Assembly: GCF_963422335.1 (NCBI RefSeq)
Contig: NZ_OY729424.1
Coordinates: forward strand, 62,001-126,000
DNA length: 64,000 nucleotides
From: an uncultured Roseateles sp.
GTDB taxonomy: Bacteria; Pseudomonadota; Gammaproteobacteria; Burkholderiales; Burkholderiaceae_C
Reading direction: 5' to 3'
In this document: positions 53,825 to 62,463 of the stretch, piece by piece
How positions within the stretch are numbered: the first letter of the stretch is position 1
Layout of the letters: each line of letters starts with the position of its first letter
Program-made: the position numbers and the translations under genes
The notes under the pieces: generated by a model
Seen by the model: the letters and a program-made list of their open reading frames with translations, nothing else
Databases searched by the model: none
What the model was told of the DNA's origin: nothing

Positions 53825-54304
53825 TTATGAAGCCACACAAAATGGCTGACTCTCCAAAAGAGGCACAAGCCTCTCTCTAATTCTTAATGATCTATCGATA
53901 TCGAATGCTCCGGTCAATCTGTTTTTGCGATGTAACTGTGCTCTGCACTGCCCCTCTGCCTGGTTATATGAGAAGCGCAATTCATAGTCAGATTCACCCT
54001 TCGGAGTGAACGAGACCATCATCTGACAAGTCGTCACTAATCCGTATGTTCCAGATGCGTAGCCAGAATGGAATGCAATCTCCTTATCCTCTTTAACTGG
54101 TAGAGAAGCCAGCTTGCCGTCCTTAATATAGTCGCCTGGAATCTTTACGGGATTTGAGCAATTATCGCCATCCTCGAAGATTCTAAGAATGCTCATCGAG
54201 CTAGAGATGGATAGAGTGGGGGACTTTGAGGTTGTCGGTGGCACATATGTGTTGACACACCCAGACATTGTTGCGCAAAGAAATAAAATGATGATTTTTA
54301 GCAT
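53825..54304 (-). CDS. hypothetical lipoprotein in an AT-rich island
   Basis: 159 aa from ATG 54304. The N-terminus MLKIIILFLCATMSGC is a lipoprotein signal with the lipobox cysteine at residue 16. The mature protein begins VNTYVPPTTSKSPTLSISS and has no family I recognise; it contains four further Cys residues and a predicted beta-rich middle (KEIAFHSGYASGTYGLVTTC). Codon and base composition are far more AT-rich than the neighbours, with ATA, AGA and TTT codons common, which suggests recent transfer. The gene is bordered by extragenic repeat fragments on both sides and is monocistronic. Confidence 0.75.
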   Translation of the reverse strand: MLKIIILFLCATMSGCVNTYVPPTTSKSPTLSISSSMSILRIFEDGDNCSNPVKIPGDYIKDGKLASLPVKEDKEIAFHSGYASGTYGLVTTCQMMVSFTPKGESDYELRFSYNQAEGQCRAQLHRKNRLTGAFDIDRSLRIRERLVPLLESQPFCVAS

Positions 54305-54371
54305 CGACCATCCGCCTAAGAATTGGGGCTTTAACGTGTAAGGCACCTAGTATTCCATAGGTTCCAGACGG

Positions 54372-54507
54372 CCCGGTACCGGGTTATCGAAGGGGCGTCG
54401 CGCTATTTCGTATGTGAAACACCCATTGCCAGCGGTCCCGGCTGGTTACACACCACGTTGAAGCAAAAGAAAGTGAGACCGCCGCCGGGACGTAATCCCG
54501 GCTCTCC
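54372..54507. repeat. partial extragenic repeat at the right border of the AT-rich island
   Basis: A 12-bp palindrome CCCGGTACCGGG (54372-54383) is followed by AAGGGGCGTCGC, AAAAGAAAGTGAG and a hairpin GCCGGGA-N5-TCCCGGC (54484-54502). The same order AAGGGGCGTCGC, GAAAGAAAGTGAG, GCCGGG hairpin occurs at 61255-61348, so this is a degraded copy in the same orientation. Confidence 0.65.
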
Positions 54508-54537
54508 GCAGTCACAACCAGCGAGGGAAGCGGTCAG

Positions 54538-55803
54538 TCAGCCAACCACCCCAGCCCGCTCCAGCATCGCATGCAACAACACATTGCACCCCGCCGTGAT
54601 GTGCTCCGGCTTCGCGTCCTCGATCTCGTTGTGGCTGATGCCGTCTTTGCAGGGAATGAAAATCATGCCGGCCGGGGCGAGCTTGGCCATATAGACGGCG
54701 TCATGCCCGGCGCCTGATACGGCGGGCATGTTCGAGTAGCCCAGCTTCTTTGCCGCGCGCCCCACCGCCTCGACGCAATCCGGATGGAACGGCTGCGCAG
54801 GGTAGTGCGACACCAGCTCGATCGTGATGGGCAGGCCGCTCTCGGCGCTGATGCGGGCAGCGGTGGCGCGGATGTCGGCGTCCATCGCCTCGACCAGTTC
54901 GTCGGTGTTGTTGCGCAGGTCTATGCTGAATTTGACCTGGCCGGGAATGACATTGCGGCTGTTCGGATGCACATGGACCATGCCCACCGTCCCACGACCA
55001 TGGGGCGGATGGCGATGGGCAACGGCCACCACCTCCTGCATCAGCTTGGCGGCGATCTGCAGTGCGTCCTTGCGCAGGGCCATCGGCGTGGGACCGGCAT
55101 GCGCCTCCATGCCGGTGACCACGCAGTCGTACCACTTGATGCCCAGCACGGCGTTGACGACGCCTATGGTCACATCATGGTCTTCCAGCACCGGGCCCTG
55201 CTCGATATGCGTCTCGAAATAACTGCCTATCGGGTGGGCGCCGGGCTCTTCGCTGCCGATGTAGCCGATGCGCTCCAGCTCGCCCTGCACCGTCAGGCCC
55301 TCGGTGTCCTTGGCGGCGTAGGCCTTCTCCAGGGTGAAGGCCTTGGCGAACACGCCCGAGCCCATCATCACCGGCACAAAGCGCGAGCCCTCCTCGTTGG
55401 TCCAGAAGGCGACCTCGATAGGCGCCTCGGTCTCGATGCCGTGGTCATTGAGCGTGCGCACCACCTCCAGGCCGGCCAGCACGCCGTAGTTGCCATCGAA
55501 CTTGCCGCCGGTGGGTTGGGTGTCGATATGGCTGCCGGTCATCACCGGCGGCAGCGCGTTGTTGCGGCCGGCGCGGCGCATGAAGCCGTTGCCTATCTTG
55601 TCGACGGTGACCGTCATGCCGGCGGCCTTGGCCCAGCCCAGCACCAGATCGCGGCCCTGGCGGTCAAGGTCGGTCAGCGCCAGGCGGCAGACGCCGCCCT
55701 TTTTGGTGGCACCGATCTGCGCCAGCTCCATCAGCGCGGCCCACAGGCGGTCGCCGTTGATGCGCAGGCCGTCGATATTCGTTTGGGTGGTGGTCATGTC
55801 CAT
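54538..55803 (-). CDS. Zn-dependent N-carbamoyl amino acid hydrolase (beta-ureidopropionase candidate)
   Basis: 421 aa from ATG 55803 (AGGA upstream). M20-family hydrolase of the AmaB/HyuC/allantoate amidohydrolase group: zinc ligands in TGSHIDTQPTGGKFDGNYGVLAGLE and WTNEEGSRFVPVMMGSG, then ETHIEQGPVLED, and SGAGHDAVYMAKLAPAGMIFIP with the last His. Next to dihydropyrimidinase it most likely hydrolyses N-carbamoyl-beta-alanine to beta-alanine, CO2 and ammonia, the final step of reductive pyrimidine breakdown. Allantoate or N-carbamoyl-L-amino acids are alternatives. It is 21 bp after hydA, last gene of the cluster. Confidence 0.88.
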   Translation of the reverse strand: MDMTTTQTNIDGLRINGDRLWAALMELAQIGATKKGGVCRLALTDLDRQGRDLVLGWAKAAGMTVTVDKIGNGFMRRAGRNNALPPVMTGSHIDTQPTGGKFDGNYGVLAGLEVVRTLNDHGIETEAPIEVAFWTNEEGSRFVPVMMGSGVFAKAFTLEKAYAAKDTEGLTVQGELERIGYIGSEEPGAHPIGSYFETHIEQGPVLEDHDVTIGVVNAVLGIKWYDCVVTGMEAHAGPTPMALRKDALQIAAKLMQEVVAVAHRHPPHGRGTVGMVHVHPNSRNVIPGQVKFSIDLRNNTDELVEAMDADIRATAARISAESGLPITIELVSHYPAQPFHPDCVEAVGRAAKKLGYSNMPAVSGAGHDAVYMAKLAPAGMIFIPCKDGISHNEIEDAKPEHITAGCNVLLHAMLERAGVVG

Positions 55804-55824
55804 GATCGTGTCCTTCGTTGGGGA

Positions 55825-57270
55825 TCAGCGCGCCACCGGCGTGGGCGCCAAATCAGCCGTGCGCTTGGCCAGCGCTCCAAAGGCCGGCGCGAACGGTGGC
55901 CGCTTGATGTACTGCCCGGCTCCCTGCTCGGCCCGCAGATCGCCGTTGGCAAAAACGATCTTGCCGGCGCTGAGCGTGTGGCTGGGCACGCCCCTGACGG
56001 TGCGGCCTTCGAAGATGTTGTAGTCGCCCTTCGAGAACTGCGTCTTGGCCGACAGCGTCTTGGTGCCGGCCGGGTCCCACAGCACTACGTCGGCATCGGC
56101 GCCGACCGAGATGCTGCCCTTGCGCGGGTAGATATTGAACAGCTTGGCGGCGTTGGCCGAGGTCACGGCAACGAACTCGCTGGGCGTCAGCCGCCCGGTG
56201 TTGACGCCAGCATCCCAGATCACGGCCATCCGCTCCTCGATGCCGCCACAGCCATTCGGAATCTGCGCGAAGGCGTTGCGGCCCGCCGCCTTTTGCGCGG
56301 CGCAGAAGGTGCAGTGGTCGGTCGCCGTGGTGTGCAGATTGCCGGCCTGCAGATGGCGCCAGAGATTCTCCTGATGGCCCTTGGGGCGGAATGGCGGGCT
56401 CATCACATGGGCGGCGGCGGTGGCGAAATCGGGGTGGCGATAGACGCTGTCGTCTATCACCAGATGGCCGGCGAGCACCTCGCCGTAGACGCGCTGGCCG
56501 CGGGCGCGGGCGCGGGCGATCGCATCGGCCGCCTCGGTGCAGGAGACGTGGACGACGTAGATCGGCACGTTCAGCACATCGGCAATGGCGATGGCGCGCT
56601 GGGCGGCTTCTGCCTCAACCATGGGCGGGCGCGACAGCGGATGGCCCTCCGGCCCGGTGATGCCCATATTGGCAACCTCCTGCTGCAGCAGGAACACCAG
56701 CTCGCCGTTCTCGGCATGGACGGTGGGCATGGCGCCCAGCTCCAGCGCCCGCTTGAAGCTGTTCACCAGCGTTTCGTCATCGCACATGATGGCGTTCTTG
56801 TAGGCCATGAAGTGCTTGAAGCTGTTGACGCCCTCGTCGCGCACCAGCGTGCCCATGTCCTCGCGCACGCTGTCGGCCCACCAGGTCACGGCGACGTGGA
56901 AGCTGTAGTCACCGGCCGACTTCTGCGCCCAGTCGCGCCAGGTGCGGTAGGCCTCCATCAGCGGCTGCTGCGGGTTGGGGATGACGAAGTCGATGATGCT
57001 GGTCGTGCCGCCGGCCAGTCCCGCGGCAGTGCCGGTAAAGAAGTCGTCCATCGTCACCGTGCCCATGAAGGGCAGCTGCATATGGGTGTGCGGGTCTATG
57101 CCACCGGGCAGCAGGTACTGGCCGCTGGCATCCAGTTTGGTGGCGCCGGCCGGTACTTCCAGGTCGAGACCAACGGCGGCGATCTTGCCGTCGACGCACA
57201 GCACATCGGCACGGAACTCGCGGTCGGCATTGACGACGGTGCCGCCCTGTATCAACACGGTATTACTCAT
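55825..57270 (-). CDS. hydA: dihydropyrimidinase
   Basis: 481 aa from ATG 57270 (AAGGAG upstream). Cyclic amidohydrolase with a two-metal site: GGIDPHTHMQLPFMG, the carbamylated Lys in FKHFMAYKN, HAENGELV, VVHVSC and the Asp in ATDHCTF. The C-terminal GDYNIFEGRTVRGVPSHTLSAGKIV matches dihydropyrimidinase. It opens dihydrouracil to N-carbamoyl-beta-alanine. Upstream gene is the NCS1 transporter (29-bp gap). Confidence 0.95.
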   Translation of the reverse strand: MSNTVLIQGGTVVNADREFRADVLCVDGKIAAVGLDLEVPAGATKLDASGQYLLPGGIDPHTHMQLPFMGTVTMDDFFTGTAAGLAGGTTSIIDFVIPNPQQPLMEAYRTWRDWAQKSAGDYSFHVAVTWWADSVREDMGTLVRDEGVNSFKHFMAYKNAIMCDDETLVNSFKRALELGAMPTVHAENGELVFLLQQEVANMGITGPEGHPLSRPPMVEAEAAQRAIAIADVLNVPIYVVHVSCTEAADAIARARARGQRVYGEVLAGHLVIDDSVYRHPDFATAAAHVMSPPFRPKGHQENLWRHLQAGNLHTTATDHCTFCAAQKAAGRNAFAQIPNGCGGIEERMAVIWDAGVNTGRLTPSEFVAVTSANAAKLFNIYPRKGSISVGADADVVLWDPAGTKTLSAKTQFSKGDYNIFEGRTVRGVPSHTLSAGKIVFANGDLRAEQGAGQYIKRPPFAPAFGALAKRTADLAPTPVAR

Positions 57271-57299
57271 GACAACAACTCCTTCAGCACAGCTCAACC

Positions 57300-58736
57300 T
57301 TAGCGCTTCTTGGCCGTCAGGTAGTAATAGACCCCGGCGACGAACAGGCTGAAGAACCAGCCGAAGTCGAACAGGCTCACCAGCACCGGCGGCACGGACT
57401 CCTTGGTCAGCAGGCCCGACACCACCAGATAGCCGGGCAGGCAGGGCAAGACGCCCAGCGCAAAGGCCGCCAGCGCATGGACATTCCAGCCACCGCTGTA
57501 CTCGTATTCGCCGCCGCGGCGGTAGAGGTCATCGACCTTCAGCTCGCCCTTGCGCACAAAGTAATAGTCCACCAGCAGGATGCCGGCAATCGCGCCCAGC
57601 AGGGTGCCGTAGCCGCCCAGCCAGGTGAACAGATAGCCGCCCGAGGTGGCCAGCAGCTTCCAGGGCATGAACAGCAGGCCTATGGTGGCGGCGATGAAGC
57701 CGCCGGTGCGAAAACTCACCCGGCTCGGCGCCAGCTGGCTGAAGTCGTACGAGGGCGAGACCAGGTTGGCCGCCACATTGGTCGTCAGGTTGGCCAGCAA
57801 GATCACCAGCAGGCCGAGACCCGAGGCGAAGGTGCCCATCTGCGTCAGCAGGCCGTCGGGGAAGAGCTGGGCCTTGCCGTACAGAATCGCCGAGGCCGAG
57901 AAGCCGATCACGCCGACCATTGAGAATAGCGCCATCGGAATCGGCAGGCCTATCGCCTGGCCCAGGGTCTGGTCTTTCTGCGACTTGGCGAAGCGGGTGA
58001 AGTCGGGGATGTTCAGCGCCAAGGTGGCCCAGAAGCCGACCAGGCCGGTCAGCGCACCCCAGGTCTTGGGGCCGCCCTCGACGATCTTCACCGGCAGGTT
58101 GAACAGCTGCCCGGCCGGCACCTTGATGATCAGATAGATCACCAGCGCGGCCGAGGCGGCAATCATCAGCGGCGCGGCCACGACCTCCAGCTTGCGTATC
58201 GATTCGGGCCCATGCCAGATGAAGTACAGGTGCAGGGCCCAGAAGGCCAGGAAGCAGAGGAACTGCGACATCGAGATCGTCTCGCCCGGGCCCGGGCCGG
58301 CCAGGTTCATGCCGATGACATTGAAGAAGCCATGCAGGGCCAGCGCGCCGAAATAGCAGTTGATCGAGAACCAGCCGCAGGCCACCAGGCCGCGCAGCAC
58401 GGCCGGCAGGTTGGAGCCCTTCACGCCGAACGAGGCCCGCGCCAGGATGGGGAACGGGATGCCGTGGCGCGGCCCGACGCGGCCTATCAGCACCATAGGA
58501 ATCAGCACGATGCAGTTGGCCAGCAGCACCAGCCAGACGGCCATCTGCCAGCTGAAGCCCTGGTCCAGCATCGAGCTGGCCATGGTGTAGGTCGGCACGC
58601 AGACGACCATGCCCACCCACAGCGCGGCGAAGTCCTTCCAGGTCCAGGTGCGATGGGCGGCCGGCGTGGGCTGCAGATCTTCGTTGCTGAGCGCGGCGTC
58701 GGCCGCTGCCGATCGAATCGCATGTGTGTTGCTCAT
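57300..58736 (-). CDS. NCS1 family nucleobase:cation symporter
   Basis: 478 aa with twelve membrane segments; AGGAG upstream of ATG 58736. NCS1 features are TWKDFAALWVGMVVCVPTYTMASSML at helix 1, RASFGVKGSNLPAVLRGLVACGWFSINCYFG, and a central PDFTRFAKSQKDQTLGQAIGLPI. It is closest by eye to transporters found with pyrimidine breakdown genes (PydP/allantoin permease group). Likely cargo is uracil, dihydrouracil, cytosine or a hydantoin, judged from context. Confidence 0.93.
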   Translation of the reverse strand: MSNTHAIRSAAADAALSNEDLQPTPAAHRTWTWKDFAALWVGMVVCVPTYTMASSMLDQGFSWQMAVWLVLLANCIVLIPMVLIGRVGPRHGIPFPILARASFGVKGSNLPAVLRGLVACGWFSINCYFGALALHGFFNVIGMNLAGPGPGETISMSQFLCFLAFWALHLYFIWHGPESIRKLEVVAAPLMIAASAALVIYLIIKVPAGQLFNLPVKIVEGGPKTWGALTGLVGFWATLALNIPDFTRFAKSQKDQTLGQAIGLPIPMALFSMVGVIGFSASAILYGKAQLFPDGLLTQMGTFASGLGLLVILLANLTTNVAANLVSPSYDFSQLAPSRVSFRTGGFIAATIGLLFMPWKLLATSGGYLFTWLGGYGTLLGAIAGILLVDYYFVRKGELKVDDLYRRGGEYEYSGGWNVHALAAFALGVLPCLPGYLVVSGLLTKESVPPVLVSLFDFGWFFSLFVAGVYYYLTAKKR

Positions 58737-58769
58737 GGGCTCTCCTGTTGATCTTGTGGTGTTGGACTT

Positions 58770-60053
58770 CTACTGCTGGGGCATGAAATCAATCTGGCCG
58801 GGGCGACCATCCAGGTGCAGCTGGTGCGTGGCGGCCGGGCCTTGCGCGACCAGCTTGCCGCGGCGCCAGACCTTGAGCCGCGTGGCGCGCAGCCGCAGCG
58901 CCTCGACCGGATCTCGCGCCTGCAGCAGCACCAGATCGGCATGGCAGCCGGCGGCGATGCCATAGCCGTCCAGGCCGAGTATCTGTGCAGGCGTGCCGGT
59001 GACGGCCTCGAAGCATTGGCGCATCGCCGCCTGGCCGGTCATCTGCGCGACGTGCAGGCCCATGTGGGCGACCTCCAGCATGTCACCGCTGCCCATCGAA
59101 TACCAGGGGTCCATCACGCAGTCATGGCCAAAAGCCACCGGCACGCCGGCGGCCAGCAGCTCGGGCACGCGCGTCATGCCGCGGCGCTTCGGGTACGTGT
59201 CGTGCCTGCCCTGCAGTGTGATGTTGATCAAGGGGTTGGCGATGATGGACACACCGGCCTCGCGTATCAGCGGCATCAGCTTGGAGACGTAGTAGTTGTC
59301 CATCGAATGCATGCTGGTCACATGCGAGCCGGTGACGCGGCCGTGCAGGCCCAGGCGATGCGACTCGCTGGCCAGCGTTTCGATATGGCGCGACAGCGGG
59401 TCGTCCGACTCGTCGCAGTGCATGTCCACGCGCAGGCCCCGCGCGGCGGCCTCCTCGCACAGCAGCCTGACGCTGGCCGCACCGTCGCTCATCGTGCGCT
59501 CGAAGTGCGGAATGCCGCCGACGACATCGACGCCCATATCCAGTGCGCGACGCAGATTCGCCAGCGCCGTGGCGCTGCGCAGCACACCGTCCTGCGGGAA
59601 GGCGACCAGCTGCAGATCCAGATAGGGCGCGACGCGCTTCTTCACCTCCAGCAGCGCCTCGACGGCCAGCAGGCGGTCGTCGCAGACATCGACATGGCTG
59701 CGTATCGCCAGCAGGCCCTTGGCCACCGACCAGTCGCAATAGGCCAGCGCGCGTTCGACCAGGGCCTCTTGCGTCAGCAGCGGTTTCAGCTCGCCCCACA
59801 GCGCGATACCTTCGAGCAGGGTGCCGCTCTGGTTGACGCGGGGCAGGCCGTAGCTGAGCGTGGCGTCCATATGGAAATGGGCATCGACGAACGGCGTGCT
59901 CAGCAGCAGGCCCTGGGCATCGACCGTCTCGTGCGCCGGCGCCTGCAGGCCCGGCGTCACTTCGACGATGCGGCCCTCGCGCACGGCCACGCCGATGTTG
60001 CGGCGGCCATCGGCCAGGGTCGCGTGGGTGATCAGCAGATCGAGTTGGGACAT
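58770..60053 (-). CDS. codA: cytosine deaminase
   Basis: 427 aa amidohydrolase. Metal ligands: FVDAHFHMDATLSYG (HxH), HCDESDDPLSRHIETLA (the CodA signature with catalytic Glu), GSHVTSMHSMDNYY and FGHDCVMDPWYSMGSGDML with the final Asp. These match E. coli CodA well. It converts cytosine to uracil and ammonia. It begins 3 bp after the stop of the second permease gene and lies 33 bp before the NCS1 gene. Confidence 0.93.
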   Translation of the reverse strand: MSQLDLLITHATLADGRRNIGVAVREGRIVEVTPGLQAPAHETVDAQGLLLSTPFVDAHFHMDATLSYGLPRVNQSGTLLEGIALWGELKPLLTQEALVERALAYCDWSVAKGLLAIRSHVDVCDDRLLAVEALLEVKKRVAPYLDLQLVAFPQDGVLRSATALANLRRALDMGVDVVGGIPHFERTMSDGAASVRLLCEEAAARGLRVDMHCDESDDPLSRHIETLASESHRLGLHGRVTGSHVTSMHSMDNYYVSKLMPLIREAGVSIIANPLINITLQGRHDTYPKRRGMTRVPELLAAGVPVAFGHDCVMDPWYSMGSGDMLEVAHMGLHVAQMTGQAAMRQCFEAVTGTPAQILGLDGYGIAAGCHADLVLLQARDPVEALRLRATRLKVWRRGKLVAQGPAATHQLHLDGRPGQIDFMPQQ

Positions 60054-60056
60054 GGT

Positions 60057-60980
60057 TCAGCGCTCTCCCTTGATATAGGGTTTCATCAAGGCCTGCGGCG
60101 CGGCCGACCGGCGCGAGGCGACGATCAGCGCCGCGATCGACAGCAGATAGGGCAGCATCAGATAGAACTGGTAGGGCAGGCCACCCGCATTGGCCTGCTG
60201 CAGACGCAGCTGCAGCGCGTCGAAGAAGGCAAACAGCAGCGCCCCGAATAGCGCCTTGCCCGGCCGCCAGGCGGCAAACACGACCAGGGCCACGCAGACC
60301 CAGCCGCGGCCATTGACCATATTGAAGTAAAAGGAGTTGAAGGCCGACAGGGTCAGGAAAGCTCCCGCCACGCCCATCAAGGCTGAGCCCAGCACGATGG
60401 CCGTGGTGCGCACCTTGGCCACCGAGATGCCCTGGCTCTCCACCGCCTGGGGGCTCTCGCCGACCATGCGCAGGGCCAGGCCGGCCGGCGTGCGGTACAG
60501 GCCATAACCGATCAGAGGCACCAGCAGCAGGGCCAACAGCGTCAACGGCGTCTGCTGCTGCAGCACGGGGATGGGCAGCCATGACATCTCGGCAAACGGC
60601 GTGATCGTCGGTGGCGTGTTGACCTTGGGAAAAGCGACGCGGTAGCTGAAGTAACTCAGCGCCGTGCCCAGCAGCGTCAGGCCCAGGCCGGCGACGTGCT
60701 GGGACAGGGCCAGGCCGACTGTGAGCAGTGCGTGCAGCAGGCCGAACAGTGCGGCAACCGCCCCAGCCGCGATGACCCCGCCCCAGAGCGGCGCGCCGAG
60801 GTAGACGGCATACCAGCCGGAGAAGGCGCCGACGACCATCAGGCCTTCGATGCCGAGGTGGAGGACGCCTGAGCGTTCGCACAGCAGCACGCCGAGGGTG
60901 CCGAAGATCAGGGGCGTGGCGACGCGGAGGACGGCTACCCAGAAGGGGATGGTGGTGAGCATGTCCAGGACGGTGGTCAT
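60057..60980 (-). CDS. ABC transporter permease, BMP-type nucleoside/base importer (2)
   Basis: 307 aa from ATG 60980 (GGAG 5 nt upstream). About eight to nine membrane segments of the BPD_transp_2 family; LLCERSGVLHLGIEGLMVVGAF and ALRMVGESPQAVESQGISV are typical of the second permease in YufPQ/NupPQ-like importers. It forms a heterodimer with the product of the gene 406 bp upstream. The E-S-G-V-x-H-L-G-I-E-G motif binds the ATPase. Confidence 0.92.
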   Translation of the reverse strand: MTTVLDMLTTIPFWVAVLRVATPLIFGTLGVLLCERSGVLHLGIEGLMVVGAFSGWYAVYLGAPLWGGVIAAGAVAALFGLLHALLTVGLALSQHVAGLGLTLLGTALSYFSYRVAFPKVNTPPTITPFAEMSWLPIPVLQQQTPLTLLALLLVPLIGYGLYRTPAGLALRMVGESPQAVESQGISVAKVRTTAIVLGSALMGVAGAFLTLSAFNSFYFNMVNGRGWVCVALVVFAAWRPGKALFGALLFAFFDALQLRLQQANAGGLPYQFYLMLPYLLSIAALIVASRRSAAPQALMKPYIKGER

Positions 60981-61386
60981 GTTGACTCCACTCTGAACGA
61001 CCGTGCTTCGTGACGCGCTAGAGGGCCGGGATTGCGTCCCGGCGGCCGCTGGCCGAAGTCGAAGACTAGGCCACTCGCGACGATGCGAAGCGAGCCGAGA
61101 CGAGTTTCCCGTATGCGGCGCTGAGGAGCGGAGCAAGCTGGGGTCGGAGCGGTATGCCCGCGACTTTCACGCACCTGTCTGAGGCCCTGTACCCGGGGCC
61201 GAGTTTGCGTGAAAGCCCCCCAGCTTGTGAGCACCGGAAGGCACCCCTTGTACCCAAGGGGCGTCGCATCCGGGTCGCCCTTTCTTTGCTTACTTTCTTT
61301 CGGCGAAGCGAAAGAAAGTGAGTGCGCTGCCGGGCGCACATCCCGGCCAGCCAACATAGGCAAGAGCAAAAACGCAAAAGCAGCGC
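60981..61386. repeat. 406-bp spacer holding a 328-bp extragenic repeat element inside the ABC operon
   Basis: The element spans 61021-61348. It has a hairpin at each end: GCCGGGA-N5-TCCCGGC (61025-61043) and GCCGGG-N7-CCCGGC (61329-61347). Inside are a CTTTCTTT..GAAAGAAAG inverted repeat at about 61280-61318, and the 61142-61266 core that recurs inverted at 53515-53636. No transposase or credible protein is encoded. It interrupts the two permease genes of one transporter, so read-through must occur or permease 2 has its own promoter. Confidence 0.75.
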
Positions 61387-62463
61387 TCATGCCGAAGCCC
61401 TCACCTCAAACCGAACCCGATACCGCGTCAGCATCGCAGCCACCAGCACGACCAAAAGCGCAGAAGCCACAACCGCATCCGCCAGATAACTAGGCACCCC
61501 AATCTGCCGACTCATGCTGTCAGCTCCCACCAGAACGCCAGCCACCAGCACGCTGGACCCAACGACAGCCAGCGGATGCAAACCCGCCAGCATCGCGATC
61601 ACGATGCCGCTGTAGCCATACCCCGGCGACATGTCCAGCGTCACATAGCTGGTACGACCCGCCACCTCGATAGCGCCGGCCAGGCCCGCCAAGCCACCGG
61701 ACAGCAGGGCCACCAACACAACCGTGCGCGTCACCGGCACGCCAGCAAACGCAGCCGCACGCGAGTTCGCGCCCAGCGCCCGGATGTCGAAGCCCAAGGT
61801 CGTGAAGCGCATGATCATCCACAGCAGCAGGGCGGCACCGACGCTCCACAGCAGGCCCGTGTGGACACGCGTCTTCTCGACCAGCTTGGCCAGCTCCAGC
61901 TCGGGCTGCAGCGCCACGCTTTGCGGCCAGCCCATGGCCAGCGGATCTTTCATCGCGCCGTCCAGCATCGCACCGACACCCAGCAGCACGATGAAGTTCA
62001 GGAGCAGCGTGCTGACCACCTCGTCGACGCCGAAGCGCAGCTTCATCAGCGCCGGGCCCAGCAGCAGCAAGGCGCCGGCCAGCATGGCGGCGACCATCAT
62101 CGCGGTGAACAGCAGCGGGCCAGGCGTTGCCAGGCCGACGCCATCGTGCAGGCCGCCGACGGCCACCGCCGCCAGCGCGCCACCATAGAGCTGGCCCTCG
62201 CCGCCGATATTGAACAGTCGCGCCTTGAAGGCGACCGTGGCGGCCAGGCCGGTGAGCATCAGCGGAATCGAACGGGTCAGCGTCTCGCTCCAGGCGAACA
62301 CCGAGCCGAAGGCGCCCTGTATCAACAAGGCAAAGGTCTGGGCCACCGGCGCACCGGCCGCGGCCACCAGCAGCGCGGCGATCAGTATCACAGCGGCGAA
62401 CGAGGCGATACCAGCGATCAGCAGCAGCCGGGGACCAACCTGGGTGCGCGCCTCAAGCCGCAT
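61387..62463 (-). CDS. ABC transporter permease, BMP-type nucleoside/base importer (1)
   Basis: 358 aa from ATG 62463, which overlaps the ATPase stop by 11 bp and has GGGAG upstream. About ten membrane segments (BPD_transp_2). RSIPLMLTGLAATVAFKARLFNIGGEGQLYGGALAAV is diagnostic of the first permease of nucleoside/BMP importers, and ALGANSRAAAFAGVPVTRTV is the coupling-helix region. Confidence 0.93.
   Translation of the reverse strand: MRLEARTQVGPRLLLIAGIASFAAVILIAALLVAAAGAPVAQTFALLIQGAFGSVFAWSETLTRSIPLMLTGLAATVAFKARLFNIGGEGQLYGGALAAVAVGGLHDGVGLATPGPLLFTAMMVAAMLAGALLLLGPALMKLRFGVDEVVSTLLLNFIVLLGVGAMLDGAMKDPLAMGWPQSVALQPELELAKLVEKTRVHTGLLWSVGAALLLWMIMRFTTLGFDIRALGANSRAAAFAGVPVTRTVVLVALLSGGLAGLAGAIEVAGRTSYVTLDMSPGYGYSGIVIAMLAGLHPLAVVGSSVLVAGVLVGADSMSRQIGVPSYLADAVVASALLVVLVAAMLTRYRVRFEVRASA

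Noticed and set aside
53106..54537. Possible insertion sequence or phage remnant around the AT-rich island.
   Set aside because: No transposase, integrase or tRNA attachment site is visible; only extragenic repeat fragments border the island.
61209..61493. A short frame reading through the repeat element into the permease gene end.
   Set aside because: Peptides of this kind come from translation of the extragenic repeat and overlap the permease C-terminus antisense.
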